10,332 nucleotides of DNA from Actinomycetota bacterium. GTDB taxonomy: Bacteria; Actinomycetota; Actinomycetes; Streptosporangiales; Streptosporangiaceae. Where the stretch lies: assembly GCA_003168295.1 (NCBI GenBank), contig PMST01000354.1, positions 1-10,332 on the forward strand. Reading direction: 5' to 3'. The notes under the pieces were generated by a model. The model saw only the letters and a list, made by a program, of their open reading frames with translations, had not been told where the DNA came from and did no database searches. The translations under genes were made by a program, and so were the position numbers. Positions 1 through 5,814 of this stretch are shown here, piece by piece (the stretch's first letter is position 1; every line of letters starts with the position of its first letter).

Positions 1-857
1 GACTCGCGGTCCTTGCGGCGGTCCTTGGTGCCGTACTCGATGAACGTGCCGATGGCGGCGTCCACCACGCGGTGGTTGTTCCACCACGCGTAGCGCAGGT
101 CGCGCTCGAGCAGCTGGTGGTTGCTCTCGTCCGACAGCGCCATCAGCAGCGTGGCGTAGCCGTTGGAGATGTGCCGCGACTCATCGGACTGGACCGAGTG
201 GAACACGGTCGGCAGCAGGAAGTCGCCGTTGGCCGCGGCCTCGGCCGGCATGGCCACGAACAGGGTGTTCGTGAACGCCGTCTCCGCGACGATCGTCAGG
301 TAGATCGAAGCGGCGGTGATGGCGTCACCGGTGATGAAGCCCTCGGCGAACTGCCGGCCGATGGTTCCGCAGTAGTCGTTCTGGAAGTTGCGGAGGCTGT
401 TGTTGAAGCCGGCCGGGTCGATGTAGTTGTTCATGTACAGGCGCTTGAGGTTCTGCTGGATCGTCGAGTGACGTACCTCGTCGATCATCTGGATCGCCTG
501 GCCGTTGTGCAGCTCCGGGTTGGGAACCGTGCGGAACAGCAGCGGCATGGCGCGCGCCGCTGAGATCTCCGGCAACGGGATGATGGACAGGAACAGCTTC
601 TGCCATTCCAGCCAGCGCTCCTCCACCTGGCGGAACATGTTGCCGCGGATGGCGCCGTCCTGTGCGCCGTACACGCGGTTGTCCTTCTCTTCCTGCATCG
701 GGAAGTAGGACCGCAGGACCTGCTTCAGCGGGTCCTTCTTCTGTGCCTTGTGGAACGTGTAGTCCGTCCCGTACTGGGACACAGGCTCGTGGTACTGCGG
801 CTCCCAGGACAGCTCCTGGATTTTCTGGTGAGCCTTGGCGACACTCTGGCGACTCAT
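1..857 (-). CDS. prmA: Propane monooxygenase hydroxylase large (alpha) subunit, PrmA/MimA type, 5' part only
   Basis: Catalytic subunit of a soluble di-iron monooxygenase that hydroxylates propane and related small substrates with O2; its partners are a beta subunit, a reductase and a coupling protein. The visible 285 residues cover the N-terminal half of a family member usually about 540 residues long; the gene runs off the left edge. The reading frame is strongly like actinobacterial PrmA/MimA (for example KKDPLKQVLRSYFPMQEEKD near the N-terminus). All six di-iron ligands are present with the spacing of the methane monooxygenase alpha subunit: E97, the ExxH pair E127/H130 (in DEVRH), E192, and the second ExxH pair E226/H229 (in DESRH). 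The start ATG at 857 has an AAAGGGG ribosome site five bases upstream. The gene is divergent from the AcoR/MimR-like activator at 1432; prmBCD would be expected beyond base 1. MimA also oxidises acetone and phenol in mycobacteria, so substrate range is not fixed by sequence. Family assignment is very secure. Confidence 0.95.
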   Translation of the reverse strand, partial: MSRQSVAKAHQKIQELSWEPQYHEPVSQYGTDYTFHKAQKKDPLKQVLRSYFPMQEEKDNRVYGAQDGAIRGNMFRQVEERWLEWQKLFLSIIPLPEISAARAMPLLFRTVPNPELHNGQAIQMIDEVRHSTIQQNLKRLYMNNYIDPAGFNNSLRNFQNDYCGTIGRQFAEGFITGDAITAASIYLTIVAETAFTNTLFVAMPAEAAANGDFLLPTVFHSVQSDESRHISNGYATLLMALSDESNHQLLERDLRYAWWNNHRVVDAAIGTFIEYGTKDRRKDRE

Positions 858-862
858 CGTCA

Positions 863-869
863 CCCCTTT
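863..869 (-). promoter_or_regulatory. Ribosome binding site of prmA
   Basis: Read on the minus strand, AAAGGGG lies five bases before the ATG at 857. It fixes the prmA start and agrees with the conserved MSRQS-type N-terminus. Confidence 0.7.
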
Positions 870-911
870 CTGGACGGGTATCCGGGGTCCGGGGTCATGT
901 CCCCCGACAGG

Positions 912-917
912 CTTATA
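912..917 (-). promoter_or_regulatory. Possible -10 element for prmA (TATAAG)
   Basis: The only AT-rich hexamer in the 155-bp gap ahead of prmA is TATAAG on the minus strand. It would give a 5' leader of roughly 45-50 bases. No convincing -35 hexamer stands 16-18 bases upstream, which would suit an activator-dependent promoter, and no sigma-54 (-24 GG / -12 GC) box is seen. This is a weak, position-based call. Confidence 0.25.
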
Positions 918-996
918 GATCGGCCTCTCGGGCTAGCGTGGCCTTGCGGCTGCTCGGGCTGCCGACGGCCCCGAAAGTCCTTGTGTTCTGCATCAC

Positions 997-1013
997 ACCT
1001 CGATTACCGAGGT
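997..1013. repeat. Perfect 6-bp inverted repeat ACCTCG-ATTAC-CGAGGT
   Basis: A short perfect dyad with a five-base AT-rich loop. It touches the stop codon of the small gene at 1013-1015 and lies eight bases from the TCTCAAC dyad at 1021. It could be a weak transcription end for the small gene or an operator in the prmA upstream region. There is no T-tract, so a classical intrinsic terminator is not supported. Confidence 0.45.
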
Positions 1014-1276
1014 CATGAGCTCTCAACATGAGACACGTCGAAGGCGGCGCGGAGCTCTGCGAGCTGCTCCTTAACTTTTTCGGAAGCTTGCCGGTTACCT
1101 TCGGCGGCCGGCCTGATGCCCAGCGCGCGCAGCAGCTCGGCCGCGGGCACGCCCGGGTCGCCCGCTTCGCCAAGGACCGGATGAAGGCCCTCGCCCGCTA
1201 GGTGATGAAATACGAGATTTACGATGCTCCAGGGGTTGAAAGTCTCTTCGGCCATGCTCTCGTCGTGGGCATCCAT
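1013..1276 (-). CDS. Small conserved actinobacterial protein of unknown function
   Basis: I do not know a function for this protein. It has 87 residues from the ATG at 1276, or 80 from the internal ATG at 1255. The core is highly patterned: FNPWSIVNLVFHHL, then GLHPVLG, a GDPGVPAAELLRALGI stretch, EGN, and a C-terminal helix rich in E, K and L (SEKVKEQLAEL). I recall similar short proteins annotated as hypothetical in Streptomyces and relatives. No signal peptide or membrane segment is present; it looks like a small soluble helical protein. Neither start has a strong ribosome site: the 1276 start has none, and the 1255 start has only a GAGAG immediately upstream. The gene lies upstream of prmA on the same strand, 155 bp away, and could be co-transcribed. 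Its last codons contain the regulatory dyad at 1021-1035. The frame is probably real because of its protein pattern; the exact start is uncertain. Confidence 0.72.
   Translation of the reverse strand: MDAHDESMAEETFNPWSIVNLVFHHLAGEGLHPVLGEAGDPGVPAAELLRALGIRPAAEGNRQASEKVKEQLAELRAAFDVSHVESS
1021..1035. promoter_or_regulatory. Proximal copy of the TCTCAACWTGAGACA dyad (putative activator site)
   Basis: TCTCAACATGAGACA contains 5-bp arms TCTCA/TGAGA around ACA. It matches the copy at 1313-1327 at 14 of 15 positions. It lies about 165 bp upstream of the prmA ATG, a position usual for an upstream activator site of a FIS-type HTH regulator. It overlaps the 3' end of the small gene. The role is inferred from symmetry, duplication and position. 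Confidence 0.6.
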
Positions 1277-1311
1277 GGGCCTGAGAAAACGCCTCGGCGG
1301 ATAAATCGGCG

Positions 1312-1327
1312 GTCTCAACTTGAGACA
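1312..1327. promoter_or_regulatory. Distal copy of the TCTCAAC dyad in the divergent gap
   Basis: GTCTCAACTTGAGAC (1312-1326) is a perfect 7-bp inverted repeat around a single C. It lies 36 bp upstream of the small gene's start and about 105 bp upstream of the activator's ATG. Such a position would allow the activator to control both directions, including its own synthesis. The assignment to the AcoR/MimR-like protein is inference. Confidence 0.6.
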
Positions 1328-1342
1328 GTGGCCGGCAACGTG

Positions 1343-1372
1343 GGGTTTACTTTGTAATGGGCGGGTAAACCC
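1343..1372. promoter_or_regulatory. Inverted repeat GGGTTTAC-N14-GTAAACCC ahead of the first activator
   Basis: Perfect 8-bp arms at 1343-1350 and 1365-1372 are separated by 14 bases, in the AT-richest part of the divergent gap and 60-90 bp before the activator ATG. The geometry (about two helical turns between arm centres) fits a dimeric DNA-binding protein. It is unrelated in sequence to the TCTCAAC dyads, so it may be the site of another regulator or part of the activator's promoter region. Confidence 0.45.
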
Positions 1373-1431
1373 GAATCCGATTCCGCGCCCGGCTGTGCCT
1401 CCGGCCGGAGATAAGTGGTGGGGGAGGCTGC

Positions 1432-3267
1432 ATGGCACGTGCATCATCGTCGCTGCAAGTGGCAAGAGACCGGCTGGCCGAGGCCAGGGACAGGTTCCTG
1501 TCCGCCGAGTCAGTCGACGCGAGTGTGGTCCGCAAACCGATCCTGGCGTCGTGGTGGCGGTCCCGCCAGTGGAACGTCGCCGCGGACCACATCGAGCTGA
1601 ATTACCTGCGCGATCCCGACCTGGAGACCACGCTGGCCCGGACCGCCGACCCGGTGCTGCGGAACCTGCACGAGCAGCTCGACGGCCAGCCCATCAGCAT
1701 TGTCCTGACCGACGCGGCCGGGCTGGTGCTGACCAGGCTGACCGCGGACCACGATCTTGAGCGTCACCTGGACGGCGTCAAGCTGGCCCCCGGCTTCAGC
1801 TACGCCGAGGAGCACGTCGGTACGAACGGCATCGGCACCGCGCTGGAGTCTGGCGGCCCGGCCCACGTCTTCGGTCACGAGCACTACGCCGAGCACCTGG
1901 AGGGCCTGGCCTGCGCCGGCGTCCCCATTCACGACCCGGTCACGGGCAAGACCGTCGGCGTCATCGACCTGACCTGCTGGCGCAAGAACGCCGACCCGCT
2001 GCTGATATCCCTGGTCAAGTCCACCGCCGACCAGATCACCCAGGCCCTGCTGGCCGCGGGCAGCAGCCGCGACCTGCACCTGCTGCAGGAGTACGTGCGG
2101 GCCTGCCGGCGGACCGGCGGCATCGTGCTGGCGCTCGGCAACGACGTCGTCATGCTGAACGACCACGCTCGCCAGGTGCTCGACCCCGGCGACCAGTCCG
2201 CTCTGATCGGCCACGCTACCGAGGCGCTGGCCCGGCGCAGCCCGGGCGCGGTCTCGGTCGACCTGCCCAGCGGCGTGGTCGCGCGGATGTTCTGCCGGCG
2301 CATCTCGGATGACGGCCGGTTCGCCGACGGCGTGGTCCACGTCAAGCTCGTCGCGGCCGCCGTCGCCGTGCCCGAGATGCCGGTCCCGAGATCGGCCATG
2401 TACCTGCCCGGCCTGGTCGGCAGCGGCGTGCTGTGGCTGCGCGCGTGCCGTGAGGCCGAGGCCCTCTACGACTCCTCCGACTGGATGACGATTGAGGGCG
2501 AGACCGGGGTCGGCAAGCTGGCCCTGGCCCGGGCCGTGCACCAGCGGCGGAACCCGGCCGCGCCGTTCCACGTGCTCGACGCGGATTCGGCCTCCCAGGA
2601 CTGGCTGACCAAGGCCCGCCGCGAGCTGCTCGACGGCTCGGGCATGCTGGTGATCCGGCACGTCGACGTGCTCACCGCCCGGCAGATGCACTCGCTGGCC
2701 AGCGCGCTGCAAGAGGCGCGGAACGCCCAGCGCGGAGAAGGCCAGCGCGACGACGGCAAGCGCGAAGACGGCCAGGACGAGCTGCGCGTGGCCATCACGC
2801 TGCACCGTAAGCAGGCGGCCGCCGACCTGACCAGGCTGCTGCGTTTCTTCCAGGGCACGGTCGAGCTCCCGCCGCTGCGCCATCACATCGAGGACCTGCA
2901 CGAGCTGGTGCCGTTCTTCTTGGCCCGGCTGAGCCAGCAGGGCCGCCTGACCTGTTCGCCTGAGGCGATGCAGCTGCTGCTGCGACACAACTGGCCGGGC
3001 AATACCGAGCAGCTGTGGCAAGTGCTCAAGCAGGTCGTCCAGCGCCGCCGGGCGGGCGTGATCATGCCGAAGGACCTGCCGCCCGAGTGCTGGACGGTGA
3101 GCCGCAGGCTGCTGTCGCCGCTGGAGTCGATCGAGCGCGACGCGATCGTGCAGAGCCTGCAGGATCACGATGGCAACAAGGTCCGGGCGGCCGAGGCGCT
3201 TGGCATGTCGCGCGCGACGATCTACCGCAAGATCCATGAGTACGGAATCGTTACCGCGATCAGCTGA
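1432..3267 (+). CDS. AcoR/MimR-like GAF-AAA+-FIS transcriptional activator (regulator 1)
   Basis: Likely activator of the divergent propane monooxygenase operon, in the family of AcoR and mycobacterial MimR. The protein has 611 residues. A GAF-type sensory domain spans about 75-210 (signature GTNGIGTAL at 130-138). A reduced AAA+ module spans about 330-540, with Walker A GETGVGK at 356-362 and WPGN at 521-524. A FIS-type HTH spans about 565-605, with recognition segment SRATIYRKI at 593-601. Several AAA+ parts are degenerate: there is no GAFTGA loop, the Walker B position reads GMLVIRHVDVL (404-414) instead of an LDE motif, and WPGN is followed by TEQL rather than the usual VREL. It therefore probably acts without sigma-54; pipelines may still label it sigma-54-dependent. 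A strong GGGGGAGG site at 1420-1427 supports the ATG. A charged insert (431-452) is absent from its paralogue at 7166. The inducer is unknown. Confidence 0.9.
   Translation: MARASSSLQVARDRLAEARDRFLSAESVDASVVRKPILASWWRSRQWNVAADHIELNYLRDPDLETTLARTADPVLRNLHEQLDGQPISIVLTDAAGLVLTRLTADHDLERHLDGVKLAPGFSYAEEHVGTNGIGTALESGGPAHVFGHEHYAEHLEGLACAGVPIHDPVTGKTVGVIDLTCWRKNADPLLISLVKSTADQITQALLAAGSSRDLHLLQEYVRACRRTGGIVLALGNDVVMLNDHARQVLDPGDQSALIGHATEALARRSPGAVSVDLPSGVVARMFCRRISDDGRFADGVVHVKLVAAAVAVPEMPVPRSAMYLPGLVGSGVLWLRACREAEALYDSSDWMTIEGETGVGKLALARAVHQRRNPAAPFHVLDADSASQDWLTKARRELLDGSGMLVIRHVDVLTARQMHSLASALQEARNAQRGEGQRDDGKREDGQDELRVAITLHRKQAAADLTRLLRFFQGTVELPPLRHHIEDLHELVPFFLARLSQQGRLTCSPEAMQLLLRHNWPGNTEQLWQVLKQVVQRRRAGVIMPKDLPPECWTVSRRLLSPLESIERDAIVQSLQDHDGNKVRAAEALGMSRATIYRKIHEYGIVTAIS
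2731..2775 (+). repeat. Three imperfect 15-bp tandem repeats inside regulator 1
   Basis: Copies at 2731-2745, 2746-2760 and 2761-2775 all begin CGCG and end in a similar GGC-AAG/CAG. They encode RGEGQ, RDDGK and REDGQ. They keep the frame and add a charged loop just after the degenerate Walker B strand. The paralogue at 7166-9043 lacks the segment, so the repeat probably arose by local duplication after the two genes diverged. Confidence 0.7.
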
Positions 3268-3302
3268 ACCGTTCGGACCCCCCGGCAAGGGGGGCCTGGT
3301 TC
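3266..3302 (+). terminator. Hairpin directly after regulator 1
   Basis: CCCCCC (3278-3283) pairs with GGGGGG (3289-3294) around a GGCAA loop. The outer arms GAACC and GGTTC can pair after small internal mismatches. It starts at the stop codon of the activator. There is no T-tract, as is common for actinobacterial terminators. It probably separates regulator 1 from satP, although read-through is possible. Confidence 0.55.
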
Positions 3303-3309
3303 AAAGTGA

Positions 3310-3332
3310 GAACACATGTGTCCGGTGCCGGA
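3310..3332. promoter_or_regulatory. Two adjacent dyads in the satP upstream region
   Basis: ACACATGTGT (3312-3321, perfect palindrome) sits within the near-palindrome GAACACATGTGTCC. It is followed immediately by TCCGGTGCCGGA (3321-3332, 5-bp arms). Both lie 57-79 bp before the satP ATG, where an operator would be expected. No convincing -35/-10 pair was found. Just upstream, TTCAAAGTGAGA (3301-3312 region) vaguely resembles the TCTCAACTTGAGA dyad (9 of 12), too weak to call as a site. Confidence 0.35.
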
Positions 3333-3388
3333 CGTATTGATGCAGTGAGCCCGTATTCGCGGGGCGCTCTCAACGAAGGAGCGAAAGA

Positions 3389-4075
3389 ATGACCACTGTT
3401 GATGCCACCGCCGGCGAATCTGGCCGGTCAACTGCCCCCGCCGCCGAGGCCGCCGTGGCGGCGCCCGTGGTCGGACCGATGGCGGGCGACCCGGCCATGC
3501 TGGGCCTGGGAAGCTTCATCGTCGGTTCGGTCGCCCTCGGCCTGGCCCTGGTCGGTGTCGTACCGGCCGGAGTTCTCGGTGCCCCCCTGGCCATCATCCT
3601 GGCGGCCACGGCCCTGGGCCTGCTCCTGGCCGCGATCTGGGCCGCGGCCGTCGGCCAGAGCGCGGTGGCCGCCATATTCGGGATCTTCGGCACCTTCTGG
3701 CTGAGCTACGCGGTCCTCGTGCTCGGCCTGGACCACAACTGGTTCGCTATCACCGCCACCGCCGTACTCGCCACCGTCAAGCTGTTCCTGATCGCCTGGC
3801 TGGTCGCCATCGTGATGCTCACCCTGGCCACACTGCGGCTGCCGTTGTCGTTCAGTGTGCTGTTCGTGCTCGTCGACCTCGCGCTGCTGCTCCTGCTGCT
3901 CGGCTACGAGAGCGCGTCGGCGGCGGGCGTGCCCTCGTCCGGCCTGATCAAGACCGCCGGCTACGTCGTGCTGGTGTTCGCCGCCCTCGGCGTGTACCTC
4001 TTCTTCGACGCGGCGTCAGCCGGTACCGGCGGCACGGCGCGGCTCCCGCTCGGCAAGCCCCTGCTGCACGGCTAG
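3389..4075 (+). CDS. satP: GPR1/FUN34/YaaH-family acetate/succinate transporter (SatP-like)
   Basis: Membrane protein of the acetate uptake transporter family, which moves acetate and other short monocarboxylates or succinate across the cytoplasmic membrane. The family N-terminal signature appears as GDPAMLGLGSF (33-43). Six hydrophobic segments follow, at about 39-59, 62-87, 91-113, 118-144, 152-173 and 189-208. Length is 228 residues against about 190 for E. coli SatP; the excess is an Ala/Pro-rich N-terminal tail (1-30) and a short C-terminal tail. AAGGAG at 3376-3381, seven bases before the ATG, fixes the start. It is co-directional with regulator 1 across a 121-bp gap containing a hairpin, so a separate promoter is likely. 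Acetate is a plausible product of propane breakdown through acetone, which would explain the location; that link is inference. Substrate specificity cannot be read from sequence. Confidence 0.85.
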   Translation: MTTVDATAGESGRSTAPAAEAAVAAPVVGPMAGDPAMLGLGSFIVGSVALGLALVGVVPAGVLGAPLAIILAATALGLLLAAIWAAAVGQSAVAAIFGIFGTFWLSYAVLVLGLDHNWFAITATAVLATVKLFLIAWLVAIVMLTLATLRLPLSFSVLFVLVDLALLLLLLGYESASAAGVPSSGLIKTAGYVVLVFAALGVYLFFDAASAGTGGTARLPLGKPLLHG

Positions 4076-4101
4076 GGGCCCTAGGGCTCGGCTCCGGCAC
4101 C

Positions 4102-4125
4102 GGGCGGATGCTCCGGCATCCGCCC
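4102..4125. terminator. Strong hairpin between convergent satP and the phosphoesterase gene
   Basis: A perfect 10-bp stem, GGGCGGATGC and GCATCCGCCC, closes a TCCG tetraloop, 27 bases after the satP stop. It can form in RNA from either strand, so it may end transcripts from both convergent genes. There is no T-tract. Confidence 0.75.
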
Positions 4126-4212
4126 CGTGACCGGCGGGAAGACCAATTATTTACGGAACGGACAGTGCCGCAAGCCCACGGCCACCGGCCACCCGCGTCC
4201 GGGTTCACTCCT

Positions 4213-4264
4213 CACAGCGGCCAGTCACAGCGGCCAGTCACAGCGGCCAGTCACAGGGGCCAGG
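4213..4264. repeat. 13-bp tandem repeat spanning the 3' end of the phosphoesterase gene
   Basis: CACAGCGGCCAGT is repeated exactly three times (4213-4225, 4226-4238, 4239-4251). A fourth degenerate copy (4252-4264, two differences) forms the last codons of the phosphoesterase gene. The stop codon at 4251-4253 straddles copies three and four. This looks like recent slippage duplication of the gene end into the intergenic space. Confidence 0.85.
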
Positions 4265-5720
4265 AGCCCCAGCGCAGGGTCGGCGGGGGCAGGTCCGGGG
4301 GAGTGAGGAAGGCCGGCGGGGCGTCCAGGTCCAGGGCGTCGAGCGGCGACTGCGCGGCGGCGTCCCGGCGGGTCAGCGGCGGCAGGTTCCATTTTTCCTC
4401 GATCAGCTTGAGGACTGAGGTGTGATCAAGCGTCTGGCCGCACAGGTAGCCAGGGCGGGCGTAGGGGGAGACCAGGACGGCGGGAACCCGGAAACCGTAG
4501 CGGGTGTAGTCCGAGGGGCCGGCGTCGAGGTTCGCCAGCTGCGCGAAGGCCTTGCCGAACAATGGACGCAGCAGCATGCGCAGCCATGATGGCAGGTCGA
4601 GCTGGTAGTTGTGCGCGGGCACGTCGTCGGGCGCCACGGCCGCGGGCGGCGGGACGTGGTCGTAGTAGCCGCCGTGCTCGTCATACAGCCAGATCAGCAG
4701 CGTCTGGGGCCAGGCCGGGCCGTGCATGACCCGGTTGACGACCTCGGCGGCGAACGACTCGCCCTTGGCGATGTCCTGCGGGTTCTCCTCGGAGAACGCG
4801 CCGAAGTCCGGGTCGACGATGCTGACCGAGGGCAGCGTGCCCGCGTCGGCGTCGGCGAAGAACCGCTGCAGCGTGCCCAGGTGCAGGATGCACCGGGCCA
4901 GGCCGAGCGGGTAGATGTCGGCGGTGAACGACTTGTTGCCGATGGCCGCGTTCAGCACCGGCGGCAGCCACCGGCCGACCTGGGCCAGCCGCCGGACGGC
5001 GGTCAGCCCGCGCCCGCCGAACAGTCGTTTGAGCCGCACCCCGACCGGGTTCACGTTGTGATAGTTCGTCCAGGAGATGCCGTTGTTGGTGAGCGCGTCG
5101 AAGATCGTCCCGGCCTCGGGATAATCGACCACATCCCAGGCCAGGTCGTCGATGAGCCCGTGGGCCGTGCCTGAGATCAGGAACCTGCGGTTCGGGAACG
5201 TCGGGCCCAGGCAGGAGCAGAACCAGTGGTCGGCCAGCGGGAACGTGCGGGCCAGCCCGTAGTAGAACGGCAGTTCCTGCTCCGTCCAGTAACCCATCGG
5301 CACCGCGGGGTCGGCGCCTGGCACCGTGTCGGCGACGCTGCGCGCGAAGCCGTCGCTGCTGCCGCCGCCGAACTGGATATGGGTCGCGTGCCAGGTCTGG
5401 GTCGGGTTCTTCTCCGCCTGGACCGTGGAAGTCAGGCGGTGCGCGGGAAACGACTGCCCGTTCGGGAGAAAGTTGACTGCCGCAGGGGCGCCGTCGGGAC
5501 CGAGCGGCAGGCCCTCGCCCCGTCCGGTGAGCATGCCGAGGTAATTGTCATAGGAGTGGTTTTCCATCATCAAGATGACGATGTGACGGATCTGGGGCAG
5601 CAGATCGGTGCCGGGGGGCAGGTCCGGCCGCGGCCGGGTGCCGGCCACGCCTTCCTGTCCCTGCGTTCCGGCCCGCGGCGCCCGCCGCTTGATCTCGCGC
5701 CGCTCCAGCCGTTCCCACAT
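4251..5720 (-). CDS. Phosphoesterase family protein (phospholipase C / acid phosphatase AcpA-like)
   Basis: Member of the phosphoesterase family (Pfam PF04185) that includes non-haemolytic phospholipases C and acid phosphatases; it would hydrolyse phosphate mono- or diesters. It has 489 residues from the ATG at 5720. The family opening PQIRHIVILMMENHSYDNYLG is present with the metal/nucleophile pair E53-N54, and YDEHGGYYDHVPPP carries D347-E348-H349. The middle has the usual GYWTEQELPFYY and GPTFPNRRFLISGT stretches. GGAGG eight bases upstream supports the 5720 ATG; a longer frame from 5789 would only read through the direct repeats at 5744-5785. No Tat or Sec signal peptide is visible: the N-terminus is charged (MWERLERREIKRR), so the protein may be cytoplasmic, unlike many secreted family members. 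It is convergent with satP. Substrate unknown. Confidence 0.88.
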   Translation of the reverse strand: MWERLERREIKRRAPRAGTQGQEGVAGTRPRPDLPPGTDLLPQIRHIVILMMENHSYDNYLGMLTGRGEGLPLGPDGAPAAVNFLPNGQSFPAHRLTSTVQAEKNPTQTWHATHIQFGGGSSDGFARSVADTVPGADPAVPMGYWTEQELPFYYGLARTFPLADHWFCSCLGPTFPNRRFLISGTAHGLIDDLAWDVVDYPEAGTIFDALTNNGISWTNYHNVNPVGVRLKRLFGGRGLTAVRRLAQVGRWLPPVLNAAIGNKSFTADIYPLGLARCILHLGTLQRFFADADAGTLPSVSIVDPDFGAFSEENPQDIAKGESFAAEVVNRVMHGPAWPQTLLIWLYDEHGGYYDHVPPPAAVAPDDVPAHNYQLDLPSWLRMLLRPLFGKAFAQLANLDAGPSDYTRYGFRVPAVLVSPYARPGYLCGQTLDHTSVLKLIEEKWNLPPLTRRDAAAQSPLDALDLDAPPAFLTPPDLPPPTLRWGSWPL

Positions 5721-5743
5721 ACCGCCCACCTCCGGCTCCGATC

Positions 5744-5785
5744 CTCTCACCCAGCACTCAGCGAATGCTCTCACCCAGCACCCAG
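5744..5785. repeat. Two 18-bp direct repeats with 24-bp period upstream of the phosphoesterase gene
   Basis: CTCTCACCCAGCACYCAG occurs at 5744-5761 and 5768-5785 with one difference and a six-base spacer. The pair lies 24-65 bp before the phosphoesterase ATG on its upstream side, where an operator or activator site could be. Simple tandem duplication is the alternative. Confidence 0.75.
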
Positions 5786-5814
5786 TCACCGTCTTCCGGA
5801 TCGCGCAGGGCAGG

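Noticed and set aside
72..563. Long plus-strand open frame opposite prmA
   Set aside because: It is the antisense shadow of a secure di-iron monooxygenase gene, with Val/Arg-rich composition and no family motif.
858..1431. Sigma-54 (-24/-12) promoter expected if the activators were true NtrC-type proteins
   Set aside because: No TGGC-N-TTGC-type box with correct spacing was found in the prmA or activator upstream regions.
1510..3288. A 592-codon open frame on the minus strand across regulator 1
   Set aside because: Antisense frame caused by strong GC bias; composition rich in Q, H, R, V and G without domains, while the plus strand encodes recognisable GAF, AAA+ and HTH motifs.
3301..3381. 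Third and fourth copies of the TCTCAAC dyad ahead of satP (TTCAAAGTGAGA near 3302 and GCTCTCAAC at 3366-3374)
   Set aside because: The first matches only 9 of 12 positions and the second has only one half-site, overlapping the ribosome site; neither exceeds what chance allows.
4076..4086. Overlapping small palindromes GGGCCC and CCCTAGGG after the satP stop
   Set aside because: Short, low-complexity symmetry common in GC-rich DNA; the 10-bp stem at 4102-4125 is the convincing structure here.
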